From positions 186,001 through 250,000 of the forward strand of contig JACKFH010000005.1 of the NCBI GenBank assembly GCA_020632575.1: a stretch of 64,000 nt of DNA, given 5' to 3'. The notes below the pieces were generated by a model. The model searched no databases, was not told the origin of the DNA, and was given only the letters and a program-made list of their open reading frames with translations. Position numbers and translations under genes: made by a program. Shown here piece after piece: positions 18,479 to 27,672 of the stretch. Position 1 is the first letter of the stretch, and each line of letters opens with the position of its first letter. Source of the stretch: Candidatus Omnitrophota bacterium. Its GTDB lineage: Bacteria; Hinthialibacterota; Hinthialibacteria; OLB16.

Positions 18479-19330
18479 ATGCAGCGGATTCGGAAATACC
18501 TGGACTTGGTTAAGTTCTCGCACACGGTTTTCGCGTTGCCATTTGCGCTCACCTCGATGCTAATTGCGGCGGGGGGGCTGCCATCGGCCTGGACGATTGC
18601 TTGGATTCTTTTCGCGATGGTTTGCGCTCGGACGATGGCGATGACTTTCAACCGGATCGTGGATGTCCGGTTCGACGCCGAAAACCCCCGGACCGCGAAC
18701 CGGCCGACTGTGACCGGGGAGGTGACACTCGGGAGCGCCTGGGCGCTTTGGGGTCTGACTTCTTTTGGACTTTTTTTGTCGGCCGCGATGTTGAATCCGA
18801 CTTGCTTGATTCTTTGTCCCCCGGTTTGGCTGGTGCTCAATGGATACAGTCTCTGCAAACGATTCACCGCCTGGACCCATTTGGTTCTTGGACTGGCCCT
18901 CGGTCTCGCCCCATTCGGGGCCTGGATCGCGGTCACCGGGCGGATCGAATGGGCGCCGATTCCGCTCTGTCTGGCGGTTATGTTTTGGGTGGCGGGATTC
19001 GACATTCTCTACGCTCTGCAGGATGAGGAGGTGGACCGCACCCTCGGCCTTTCCTCCCTGGTCACTCGGTTCGGACCAAAACGAGCCATCCTGGTTTCGC
19101 GCATCCTCCATCTTCTCACCGTGCTAGTGCTCGTTGAGTTTGGGGAGATGTTGGACTTGGGCCTCTATTATTTTGGGGGCGTGGGATTGGTGGCTCTCAT
19201 TCTGCTTCTCGAACAATCGATGGTCTCCGCCGAGGATCGGTCGAAAGTCGGGATCGCCTTCATGAACGCGAACGCGGCCATCAGTCTGACCCTGCTCATC
19301 GCCACCTGTCTGGACCTCTTTTTTGCATGA
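18479..19330 (+). CDS. UbiA-family 4-hydroxybenzoate-type prenyltransferase (MqnP/UbiA)
   Basis: This 283-residue integral membrane protein has about eight or nine helices. The first Asp-rich motif NRIVDVRFDAENPRTANR is at about 58-75 and the second is DILYALQDEEVDR at about 178-190; both bind the Mg-diphosphate of a prenyl donor. The FDILYALQD form is typical of the ubiA_other/MqnP branch, which prenylates a 1,4-dihydroxy-6-naphthoate intermediate in futalosine-dependent menaquinone synthesis. UbiA proper is the alternative. No other menaquinone gene is in view, so the branch cannot be settled here. Its TGA overlaps the ATG of the GT2 gene (ATGA), forming a two-gene operon. Confidence 0.85.
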   Translation: MQRIRKYLDLVKFSHTVFALPFALTSMLIAAGGLPSAWTIAWILFAMVCARTMAMTFNRIVDVRFDAENPRTANRPTVTGEVTLGSAWALWGLTSFGLFLSAAMLNPTCLILCPPVWLVLNGYSLCKRFTAWTHLVLGLALGLAPFGAWIAVTGRIEWAPIPLCLAVMFWVAGFDILYALQDEEVDRTLGLSSLVTRFGPKRAILVSRILHLLTVLVLVEFGEMLDLGLYYFGGVGLVALILLLEQSMVSAEDRSKVGIAFMNANAAISLTLLIATCLDLFFA

Positions 19331-20300
19331 ACACCCTGGATTTCTCGGTCATCCTGGTCAACTGGAACACCGCCGACCTGACCTGTCGCGCCATCGACTC
19401 GGTTCTCGAGGACGCCAACCACTCCAACCTTGCAACTGAAGTTCTGGTTGTCGATAACGGTTCCACCGAGGGGAGTGTCGAGGCCATCCGCGCGAACCAC
19501 CCGGGAATCGAGATTCTCGAAAACACGCTGAACCTCGGCTTCGCCCGGGCGGTGAACCGCGCAGTTTGGAAAGCGACTGGCGAATTCATCCTCCTTTTGA
19601 ACACCGATGCCATTCTGCGCCCTGGCGCCCTGGCCGCGTTCAAATCGGCTTTCGATGGCGACCCTCAAATCGGAATCGCGGGAGGGGCGTTGATCAGTCC
19701 GGATGGCTCGAAACAGAACTGTGTCGCCCCCTTCCCCTCTCTGGCGACCGAACTCATTAACAAAAGTCTCCTTCGTTCCTTTTCAAAGCGACATCGAAGC
19801 AAGGTTCCCGATGGAGTAACCGAGCCTTTTGAGGTTGACTCGGTGATTGGAGCGAGTCTGGCGATCCGAGGGAAAACGCTGGCGGCGATCGGGGGATTGG
19901 ACGAACGGTTTTTCTTCTTCTTCGAGGAGACCGACTGGTGTTATCAATGCCGGAAACTTGGCTGGAAGGTGGTCTGCGTCCCACAGGCAGTGGTCGAACA
20001 TGGTCAGGGCGAGAGTTCCAAGCCGGTGTTAGTTGACACTCGGGTCGAGTTCTATCGATCACGCTACCGCTATTTCCAAAAAACCATGGGAAACTCAAGA
20101 CCGCGATCCTCTTCGAAGGCTTGCTGATCAAACTCATGATCGAGACCGCGTCTGCATTCGTCATGAAGACCCTAACCGGCGGGAGGAAGGAGCGATGGAA
20201 GAACCGTTACGAGGTGGTCTCCAAAATCCTTAAATGGCACATCAATGGGTGCCCGCTGTCCTGGGGGCTGGAGGGGAAGTTTCTGCTACCGGAGCGGTGA
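19327..20300 (+). CDS. GT2-family (rhamnosyltransferase-like) glycosyltransferase, frameshifted near the C-terminus
   Basis: The N-terminal GT-A fold is clear: FSVILVNWNTADLT, LVVDNGSTEGSVE, NLGFARAVNRAVWKATGEFILLLNTD (nucleotide-binding D and DxD-like LNTD) and DERFFFFFEETDWCYQC at about 195-211. The frame reaches the conserved SRYRYFQK motif and then shifts. The six-A run at 20078-20083 appears one A short. With one A added, the sequence continues as HGKLKTAILFEGLLIKLMIE and ends at 20300, giving 324 residues and the expected amphipathic membrane-associated tail. As sequenced, translation ends at 20127 after 266 residues. It is predicted to add a sugar, perhaps rhamnose, to cell-surface glycan. 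It is coupled to the upstream prenyltransferase gene by ATGA. Confidence 0.85.
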
Positions 20301-20305
20301 GATTT

Positions 20306-20413
20306 GAATCATGGAAGCCCATGGAATTCGCGGAAATAATGGAAGTGCTGCACAAATCGCTCCGCGATTTGATTTTCCATGTCTTCCATGGTTTCCACGG
20401 AATTCCATGATTC
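20306..20413. repeat. Palindromic intergenic repeat, copy 1 (partner at 37418-37522)
   Basis: This 108-bp element begins GAATCATGGAA and ends TTCCATGATTC, with a further inner pair TGGAATTC and GGAATTCC. At its centre is the dyad CAAATCGC..GCGATTTG. It lies exactly between the stop of the GT2 gene and the stop of the DUF115 gene, overlapping the latter. A related copy is found 17 kb away, with the ends and centre conserved and the flanks of the arms diverged. Confidence 0.85.
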
Positions 20414-22659
20414 AAAACAGCCCCTGATAGAACCGCACCCAGACCGGGTGGAATGCCGCCATTTCCTTCTGCCCCCAACTCTCCAACCCCGGATGAATCC
20501 AAGGTCTCCAATAGACCGGCAATTCCTGAAGATTCTCTCCCTCCTCCTCCAAGAAACATCGCAAGAATTCTTCCGGCGTTTGACCGAGGAACCAACGGAG
20601 ATTCGGTAACTCCACAGCGTGGTCCAGTTTGCTCCTGCAAGTGCGGCGCGTATACCGGTTGAGGTTGGGCTCCCAAACGTAGACCCGCTTATCGTTGAGT
20701 TGTTCGCACACATGGCGGACAAAAGACCCGAGCCCGGCGCCGTAGAGAACGATGAACGGATCCTTCCCTGGTTCGTCGGGGAGATGTTCCACCGCCTCGC
20801 TCCAAGGTGAGGGCGCTCCGGGATACTTGGCGATCACGTTCCCCTGGAAATCACGGAAGGTGAGCAGGGGATAACCTTCCTCGGTCTTTCCCCACTGGCA
20901 GGTTTCTCGCTGCGACAGGTTGCCTCCCGAAATCACTGAAAGATCCCGTGCAAGAACAGAGGCGAGGTTGTCGTCGAATTCACCCAGCACCCTTAGGTTA
21001 ATCTTTGCCACCCGCATCCGAACTTCCGCGCTTGGATAAACTTTCCATCGCCCCCGGTTGTCGAAGAAGTCCGCCATCTCCGGGAGCGCCGAATTCTTCT
21101 CGCCAAAGGGGGCGTCGTCTCGACCTTTCTGCCAGACTTGCCTCCGCGCTCAGCTTTTCAGAGGGAGTTTCGCCGGTCCGACTCGGAAGGTGTTTGAAGA
21201 CATAGAGGCTTTCGTCATGGGGGGGCGTTCCCGGCAGGGACGCGCCGATTGAGGACAGATTGTGAACCTCGGATTTGGCCAATCCGATCTGATGTTTCAT
21301 CCCATACAGGCTCGCGAGGAAGGCGGTGCAGGTGGAGACCGACCTCCCCCGCACGTCGGGGACCTGGAAAAGGGCGGGTTGGCGCTCCTGAAATCCAGGG
21401 TCGGTGTCGTAGATCGTGCCCGACACATGGTCCTTCCCATCGGCATAAGCCAGATCGATCCCCGCCAAGAAGATCGGATCCCCGCCCAAACGAATCGCCA
21501 AGTCGAGCGCGCTGCTGCCGACCGAACCATTTAGAACTACTTCCCCTTTCCCGGCAAGAAAACGAGCGGGTCCCGGTTGGTGCTCGATCAGAGCCGAGGT
21601 TGGGAAAGGATTCGCGCCGGTCACCCAGGAGGTGTTTCGGAACTCCTGAAATAAAGAGGGAACCGCGCCGCCATAAAAGACCGGCAAGAAATCTTCCGAG
21701 GAAAGCCCCCGCAAGTGGTCGTGGTTTTTTTCGGAGGAGTCCATCGCAACCACGATATCCACATAAATCCCGTGGCGGAGAAGAGTTCGGGCCGAGGTGT
21801 CGCAGGCAATCAGCAAAAAACTCTCTCGCGAGTCGCGGAGTTGGGGGATGAGTAAATCGAGGGAGGGGCCGGCCCCCGCGACTACAATCGGGGTCCCGCG
21901 CATCTTGCCGAAGAGGAGACCGATTCCAGGCCTGGAGACAATCGGGTTCCAATTCTCCCAAAGGTTCTGCGGCTTCGGAAAGGTGTTAAAGATCTCCCGG
22001 CTAAGGGGGTCGGCCATGGCGGGAAACACCCGGGTCAGTTCGTTAAACCAATCGCGAAGGAAAGTCGGTCGCGGAAAGAGGGCGGAGTGATTGACGACCA
22101 CCCGGATGCTTGGTGAAGCGATCCCAGTCCGAAGGAACCATTCGCGGCAGTGGCGCGCGGTCTCTCCCGGGGAGTCGCAAAGAAGGATGGTCACCCTCGG
22201 GTGAAGCAGCAATTCCTCGGCGAGCGGGGAGGCCATCCACAGTGCAAAGGTGTGAGGGTCGCATTCCGGGATGAAGAACCGCGTCCCCGTCTCGGCGGTC
22301 TCCAGGATATGCCGATTGAAATATCCGAGACCCAACCCATGAAAAAGGCAGACATCCGACCGGTCCCGAAATTTCTTTTGCCACCAGTCCGTCGCCTTGC
22401 CCAGGGGGTTTTCAAAGTGGTTCAGGATTCCCTGTTGTCCCTGTCCGTTGCCATACAGGAGGGTCGAGGCCCCTTCCGCAAATTGGATATACTCATGCGT
22501 GTTCGGGAGTTTATAGGGATCCTCCGGAAGGTATTGGAGACCGCTCCAACCCCGCTTGGTGAACAATTGTCTCAGCCCTTCGACCTGACGGACTTGGGTC
22601 GGACTCAACTTTGAGGGTTTGGCCGGATCCAAAAAGATTGGCTCGGTGGGTGTCGGCAT
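20412..22659 (-). CDS. DUF115 (MptE/Maf-like) protein, frameshifted
   Basis: The gene starts at 22659 and reads 553 residues to a stop at 20998. Near residue 510, however, coding character jumps to another frame, which continues GRDDAPFGEKNSALPEMADF and runs on without a stop to 20412. One surplus base within 21121-21149, for example an A in GCAGAAAGG, would explain this. Repair gives a 748-residue protein. The N-terminal Rossmann-like part (CLFHGLGLGYFNRHIL) and the central DUF115 domain (IVVAGAGPSLDLLIPQL, SFLLIACDTSARTLLRHGI, DIVVAMDSSEKN) are those of Maf/MptE-like proteins tied to flagellin or other surface glycosylation in some bacteria. The C-terminal part repeats the N-terminal kind of domain (IVLYGAGLGSFVRHV) and then stops. 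Two separate genes, the second starting near 21017, are the alternative. Confidence 0.75.
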
Positions 22660-22756
22660 AGGCCGGTAAGCTACCCGGTCTCAGACTTTCTCGAAAGAAC
22701 CCACTGGTCAGAACCGCTTTCCTTTTCCATCATAGGGGTCTTGGAACTCCAGTGCG

Positions 22757-23503
22757 ATGAAAACCAAAACCCGACTTTACCTCCCGGACCGGCTGCACGA
22801 TGCGACCCTGACTCTAATTGGCGAGGAGGCGCACTACCTGGTTCAGGTCCTTCATTCTGAGGTCGGAGATGGAGTCCTTGTCTTTGGGATGGAGTCCACC
22901 GAATCGCTTTTTCGGATCGAGAAAATCGAACCGGGCCAGGTCCATCTCGAACGGCTCGAAATCCGCCAAGTGGAAACCGAATCGCCGGTCGACCTGACCC
23001 TGGTGGTCGCGGTGGGCAAGGGAAAGAAGCTGGAAGAGATTGTGGAGGCGACCACCGCTCTTGGAATCAAACGAGTCATCCCATTTGTGGGCCGCCAATC
23101 TGTGGCCAAGAAGAGCAACCCTCGCCTCCAGGAGCGCCTCCAGATCATCGCCCGTGAGGCTTGCCGTCAATCGCGGCGAACCCAACCCCCCGAGATCGAT
23201 CCGGTGCATCCCAAACTGGAGCGGGCCCTGGATTCGCTTGGTCCAAAACAGGGAACCTGGGTTCTCTTCGATGAAGCGGGAGGTGAATCGTTGTCGGAGA
23301 TCGTTTGCGGTTCGGACGCCTCCGCCCCATGGGTGATGTTTTGCGGCCCAGAGGGGGGATGGAGTCCCAAAGAACGCGAATTGTTCGACCAAGCGGGATG
23401 CCGTCGCGCTTCTTTGGGACCGCGAATTTTGAGAACCGAACTCGCCGCGGTGGTGGCGGTGGGGATTCTGGAGAATCTCCTGTCCCAACCGCCCAAAGGG
23501 TGA
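22757..23503 (+). CDS. rsmE: 16S rRNA (uracil1498-N3)-methyltransferase
   Basis: This 248-residue SPOUT enzyme methylates U1498 of 16S rRNA using SAM. The N-terminal PUA-like part (TRLYLPDRL, GEEAHYLVQVLHSEVGDGV) is followed by the SPOUT knot. Recognisable features are VVAVGKGKKLEEIVEATTAL, FVGRQSVAKK, EACRQSRRTQPPEI, the SAM-loop GPEGGWSPKERE (about 198-209) and the knot SLGPRILRTELAAVVA (about 219-234). All expected elements are present and the length is normal. It is divergent from the DUF115 gene, with 97 bp between the starts, and converges on the Tyr-rich protein gene. Confidence 0.95.
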   Translation: MKTKTRLYLPDRLHDATLTLIGEEAHYLVQVLHSEVGDGVLVFGMESTESLFRIEKIEPGQVHLERLEIRQVETESPVDLTLVVAVGKGKKLEEIVEATTALGIKRVIPFVGRQSVAKKSNPRLQERLQIIAREACRQSRRTQPPEIDPVHPKLERALDSLGPKQGTWVLFDEAGGESLSEIVCGSDASAPWVMFCGPEGGWSPKERELFDQAGCRRASLGPRILRTELAAVVAVGILENLLSQPPKG

Positions 23504-23517
23504 CCTGGGTTCGAGCC

Positions 23518-24624
23518 TCAGTTTTCTAGCAGGTAAAACTCACCGTCCTGAACATAGTAGACCTGATTCCCAACCTGGTAATACAGGTTTCCGGCGTCGT
23601 CGTAGTAGTACTGCCCCTGTTGCTCCTCTTCGTTCGATTGGACAGGCGTCCCATCCTCGTAAAAGTATTGGCCGGTCTGGGGGTCGACATAGATTTGACG
23701 TTCCTGCTGCTCTCCTTGGGCGGGCGACTCGGAGGACTGCTCGGCCCCGGCCTTTTGCTCTTCCGCTTTCTGCCGCTTCATCTCCTCGAGCTGACCGCCG
23801 CCAGTAATCACAATCCCCTTTTTCTCAGGTTCCGGAGCGGGGAACAGGACCTTTAAAAGAATTTCGGCGGTCTCCTTTTTGAGATTCCCGCCGCGGGCGA
23901 TGGAGGAGAGTCGTTGAAGGTCCGATTGGATCTCAAGCGCCTCGGTTGGAGAGACCACCTTGGCCGTGCTCGGCTGATCCTTCTGTTTCATAAACTCCTC
24001 GCGCAATTTGGCGATCATTTTAGCGTCGAACCGCATGCTGTCGTTGGTTGACTTTGAGGCCGCATGGAGTTTTTGTTTGACCTCCAGCATGTATCCGGTC
24101 ACCGAGGGGATCGCCGCCTGGGCGGTTTGCTCTCCGGAGGCGGATTGGGGTGGCGTATCCGATGTCGCCGGACCCGGGGTGGGGGTGACCTCGACCTCCA
24201 CAGTCAGGATCTTGCCCCCCACGATCTTCGTCTTTTTAATCTTCACCATAGCCGGTGTGGCGGTGGGAGCGGGCGCCGCCTGGCTGGGGGCGGGGGGTGT
24301 CGCCGATCCGACAGCGGCGGTCGCCGATTGCAAGTTGGGAGCCGCTGGCGCGTTGGGTTGTGCGGCGGCGGGGGGAGGCCCCTTTCGTTTGGTGGTGATC
24401 ACCTTCCCGTTCAGAATGATTTGCCCCTCATCCTTTCCAGCGGGTTCGGGCGCTATCTCCTCCGTTTTGGTGGCCTCCTTCGCGGCGTTTTGTTGGGCGA
24501 TCTCCGCCCGTTTTTTCCGAAGTTGCTCTTGCCACTCCTGTTGCTTCGAATCCTGAGCGCCGCAAACAAGGCTCGACAACAAAACAAGGAGAATGGCTCC
24601 GAGTTTGATTTCTTTTTGAATCAC
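23518..24624 (-). CDS. Secreted Pro/Ala/Gln-rich protein with Tyr-rich tail, unknown function (368 aa)
   Basis: I do not recognise a family. A signal peptide (LGAILLVLLSSLVCGAQ) is followed by a charged helical stretch (EWQEQLRKKRAEIAQQNAAKE), a disordered Pro/Ala-rich region (about 85-185), a helical middle (about 190-260) and a C-terminal segment. That segment repeats short Y-G/Q motifs such as DPQTGQYFYEDG, QGQYYYDDAGNLYYQ and QVYYVQDGEFYLL. These resemble degenerate OCRE/YD-like beta-strand repeats. The GTG start at 24624 overlaps the tsaB stop (GTGA), so it is coupled to tsaB. The Cys in VCG is not in a canonical lipobox. Confidence 0.6.
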   Translation of the reverse strand: MIQKEIKLGAILLVLLSSLVCGAQDSKQQEWQEQLRKKRAEIAQQNAAKEATKTEEIAPEPAGKDEGQIILNGKVITTKRKGPPPAAAQPNAPAAPNLQSATAAVGSATPPAPSQAAPAPTATPAMVKIKKTKIVGGKILTVEVEVTPTPGPATSDTPPQSASGEQTAQAAIPSVTGYMLEVKQKLHAASKSTNDSMRFDAKMIAKLREEFMKQKDQPSTAKVVSPTEALEIQSDLQRLSSIARGGNLKKETAEILLKVLFPAPEPEKKGIVITGGGQLEEMKRQKAEEQKAGAEQSSESPAQGEQQERQIYVDPQTGQYFYEDGTPVQSNEEEQQGQYYYDDAGNLYYQVGNQVYYVQDGEFYLLEN

Positions 24625-25343
24625 CGGCTTGTGCCCCCTTTTCTCTCTTCAATGGTGAGAGCGCCATGCGATTGATGATACTCGATTTGGACATCGTCCG
24701 CTGGGAATCCCTCTGGATTCCTCTTCCATTTTAACCATCCCAGCTCCGCAAGCGAACTCCCATCGGGGGTTCGAAATGTCTCCTCCCCGATTTCCGCCTC
24801 TCCTCCATAGCAGGATTGAACCTCTTCGGCGTAATGGTGGAGACCGGGTCCGATGATCAGACCCGGGGTTTCAATGGTTGAGTTCAGTCGATCGACAGGC
24901 CAACATCCTAGATCCGTTTGAGGAATCCATCGTCCATCGCCATTTCGATCGAAACATTGGGCGAAGACCTCCCCATTTCTGGCGGGGACCAGGACAGTCG
25001 TTCGCATTCCCCGCTCGGCAAGCAGAGGTGGATAGATCTCCAAAGTCCCAAGTGGAACGACCGGAATCTCCAGCCCCATGCCTAACCCTTGGGCGACCGA
25101 GACTCCCACCCGTAGTGCGGTGAAAGAGCCGGGACCCGCCGCCACGGCGACACCGGTCAGGTCTTTGGTCGAACAACCGGAACTCGCGAGAATCTCCTCG
25201 ATCTTGGGCAGTAGATCTCGGCCCTGGCTGTGAGTCGCTCTCCACCGCAGGACCGACCTCCCATGCGATTCGCCCCACAGGCCCACTGTTCGCCAGGGGG
25301 TGGCTGTGTCGATCCCAAGAAAGAGTGCGGGTTGGTCTGTCAT
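24621..25343 (-). CDS. tsaB: tRNA t6A37 threonylcarbamoyltransferase complex subunit TsaB
   Basis: This 240-residue ASKHA-fold protein pairs with TsaD and TsaE to make N6-threonylcarbamoyladenosine at position 37 of ANN-decoding tRNAs. Family features are FLGIDTATPWRTVGLW at the N-terminus, HSQGRDLLPKIEEIL (with the H-S pair) and GVAVAAGPGSFTALRVGVSVAQGL at about 63-86, which is the most conserved block. VLVPARNGEVFAQCF also fits. The length is normal. The gene lies 13 bp after the SGNH hydrolase gene and overlaps the next gene by GTGA, so the three are likely one leftward operon. Confidence 0.93.
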   Translation of the reverse strand: MTDQPALFLGIDTATPWRTVGLWGESHGRSVLRWRATHSQGRDLLPKIEEILASSGCSTKDLTGVAVAAGPGSFTALRVGVSVAQGLGMGLEIPVVPLGTLEIYPPLLAERGMRTTVLVPARNGEVFAQCFDRNGDGRWIPQTDLGCWPVDRLNSTIETPGLIIGPGLHHYAEEVQSCYGGEAEIGEETFRTPDGSSLAELGWLKWKRNPEGFPADDVQIEYHQSHGALTIEERKGGTSR

Positions 25344-25356
25344 GGTTTCAATTTAC

Positions 25357-26550
25357 TCAATTCGGCAATTCAGCCAGAAGGAATTCGGTCAATTGGTCCG
25401 CCACCCTCTCGGCGCCCTGCTCGTTAAAGTGGCAATCATCGTAGAAAACCGTCGTGTCTTTGGGCAGGTGTTCCGCGAGATCGTAAAAGGGGATGGACTC
25501 CTTGGTCGCTAGTTCCTTCATTCGGTCGTTGTACTTTTGCATCCCGGCCGCCAGTGCGGAAGTGGAGTAATACTCCAAATTCTCTCCGGAGATCGAACCG
25601 ACGCCGCCTGTCCAAAGGAGATCCTCTTGATCGGGAGTAAGTGTGTCGCTCCATAAGACCGGTTGCGAAACAAGGACAATGTCCACCTTACGATCTTTGG
25701 CGGCCTGAATGCAGTCCGTGAGGTTTTTGCCGAATTCGCGCAACCCGGTGGACAAATCGGGCAGGTTGTCGCGGGTACCCATTCGATTCTTCCGAAAGCG
25801 ACGCCGTTCGATATACAACCGTCCCGCTTCATCCTCCACAAGATGCGTGGGGGTCTCCTTTTCCTGGTATCCAAGCAGGGACCCAAACAATTGGAGTGAC
25901 AGGCCGATGAACCTTCTCGGGAAGAAAGGGACCCGATGGACATCGGTCGCGGGGCGGACCATGTCGAAAGCGCGGCTCATCAGAAACTCTCGCGACCCGG
26001 GTTTGACCACGAAATCTGGGTCGTAGCGATCGTCGACCGCCAACCGGAGAAGGAGATCGTTCACCCCGGCCAGCAAGATGACCCTGTCGATTCTTTTTAT
26101 GTCGTCTAAGAGAATGGGGATCTGCAAGCGGTGTTCACGGGTGGAGACCCCCGTTTTTCCAGCGTTCCCGATCCAAACCTCGGGCGTCGAAACCGATGCG
26201 TTGAGCCTTTCCTCGAGGAGCGCGGGCCAAGCCTCGGTCTGATCCAGATAGAGGCATTCGGTGGTGCTCCCCCCGATCGCGAGAATCCGGTGGGTCTTCC
26301 CTTCGGGGATCTCGGAACCGCGGATCCCCAGCGAATTGACACGAAACTCGGATTCTCCCTCCACCCCCGGCATCACTCCCGGGCTCGGGCGAAAGGTTCG
26401 AACTAGGTTGGGTCGATGAATGAAGTTCCCGGAGGGGAGCGGAAACGCCAAGCGCAACGTCACCTCGGCGACCGCCAAAGCGAAGAGGCATCCGCCGAGG
26501 ACCAGGAGCGCGCGGGCGCGTTTCTCTTTTTTTTCGGTGCGTTCATTCAT
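25357..26550 (-). CDS. Membrane-anchored SGNH/GDSL-type hydrolase
   Basis: The product is about 397 residues from the ATG at 26550; a TTG 8 codons earlier is possible. One N-terminal membrane helix (ALLVLGGCLFALAVAEVTLRL) is followed by a periplasmic SGNH domain. Block I is AIGGSTTECLYL with the nucleophile Ser; the Gly block is IGNAGKTGVSTREH; the Asn block is LLAGVNDLL; and Asp-x-x-His is in DDCHFNEQGAERVADQL near the C-terminus. These four blocks make an active esterase likely. Relatives act as O-acetyl esterases on surface polysaccharides. The preceding segment FRVNSLGIRG is typical of this membrane-anchored branch. Confidence 0.85.
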   Translation of the reverse strand: MNERTEKKEKRARALLVLGGCLFALAVAEVTLRLAFPLPSGNFIHRPNLVRTFRPSPGVMPGVEGESEFRVNSLGIRGSEIPEGKTHRILAIGGSTTECLYLDQTEAWPALLEERLNASVSTPEVWIGNAGKTGVSTREHRLQIPILLDDIKRIDRVILLAGVNDLLLRLAVDDRYDPDFVVKPGSREFLMSRAFDMVRPATDVHRVPFFPRRFIGLSLQLFGSLLGYQEKETPTHLVEDEAGRLYIERRRFRKNRMGTRDNLPDLSTGLREFGKNLTDCIQAAKDRKVDIVLVSQPVLWSDTLTPDQEDLLWTGGVGSISGENLEYYSTSALAAGMQKYNDRMKELATKESIPFYDLAEHLPKDTTVFYDDCHFNEQGAERVADQLTEFLLAELPN

Positions 26551-26736
26551 GGTATCGATCGGGCCAAGTGGCAACCGGTATAAAACCGAGAAACGGCCTT
26601 GGAAACGGGCGATTTAACCCGATTGTTCCCAGGGGCGCAATTGCCCCCAGATGAATTTTGCCTAGGAAACTGGAGATCAAACGCGGTTTGGGTTACAGTA
26701 TGGTTGTCTGACCAGATTGCGGAAAGGGCTATTTCG

Positions 26737-27672
26737 ATGGCTGAAGACGAACCGGTTGAAAAGGTGCTCCAAACCGACAGTGACCGCGCCCGCAGAATCC
26801 AAATGCCCTCTCTTTCCGGAGTCTCCCAGGTGGGCATCCAGGCAAGACGTGTCGCTGAAGGGCTGCTCTCCGGTCAGCACAGCAGCCGTCAGTTTGGTCA
26901 GAATATCGAGTTCTCCGATTACCGCGAGTATGTTCCCGGCGATGACCTCCGTCACATTGACTGGAGAGCCTACGCTCGCTCCGATCGGTATTACATCAAA
27001 CGATTCGAGGCGGAAACCGCGGTCCGCGCCTGCATCATGTTGGATGTCAGCAAATCGATGCTCTATGGCGAGGGGGATCAGCACAAGATGCAGTATTCCG
27101 CGGATCTCGCCGCGGCGATTGCCACCCTCTTGATTTCCCAAAAGGACTCGGTGGGGTTGGCCTTGTTCGATGAGGAACTTCGGTTTTGGTTGGAGCCGGT
27201 CGGGTCCCCCGAGCAGTTGCGAAGAGTCTACCGAGCCCTCGAGCAGGTCCGGCCCCAAAACAAGACTCAAACCGGCCCCACGCTCCAATTCGTGGCCCAG
27301 CATTTCAAGCGGCGCGGATTCCTGGTGCTGATTTCCGATTTTTGGGACGATGTCGAAAAGACCCTGAAGGGGTTGAACCACTTCGCTCACCGCAAATTCG
27401 AGGTGTTGGTGTTTCACATCCTTCACCCCGATGAAATCGAGTTTCCGTTCCTGGGGAGTCTGGAAATAAAAGGATTGGAGGAAGGCGTCCTCGAGACCGA
27501 GGGTGGCCGCCATATCCAAAAGGCGTTTGTCGAACGTCACATGAAACAGCGGGAAGACCTGAAAGCTGGGTGCACCCGCCTCGGAATCGACTACAACCTG
27601 ATCTCAACCGATGAACCCCTTCACCGATCCCTACTCCGAGTCTTGTCCGCTCGCCGCCAAGTTCGAGGCTAA
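26737..27672 (+). CDS. DUF58 domain protein
   Basis: The product is 311 residues. Its core has IQARRVAEGLLSGQHSSR, FSDYREYVPGDDLRHIDWRAYAR (about 66-88) and ERFEAE-like KRFEAET, the defining blocks of DUF58. After these comes a von Willebrand A-like segment with a degenerate MIDAS (MLDVSKSM). These proteins usually lie beside a MoxR ATPase and VWA membrane proteins in an envelope or chaperone-like module, but here no MoxR gene is adjacent, which is unusual. The ATG at 26737 is used because the longer in-frame upstream sequence lacks the family's features. It overlaps the convergent STAS gene by 4 bp. Confidence 0.9.
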   Translation: MAEDEPVEKVLQTDSDRARRIQMPSLSGVSQVGIQARRVAEGLLSGQHSSRQFGQNIEFSDYREYVPGDDLRHIDWRAYARSDRYYIKRFEAETAVRACIMLDVSKSMLYGEGDQHKMQYSADLAAAIATLLISQKDSVGLALFDEELRFWLEPVGSPEQLRRVYRALEQVRPQNKTQTGPTLQFVAQHFKRRGFLVLISDFWDDVEKTLKGLNHFAHRKFEVLVFHILHPDEIEFPFLGSLEIKGLEEGVLETEGGRHIQKAFVERHMKQREDLKAGCTRLGIDYNLISTDEPLHRSLLRVLSARRQVRG

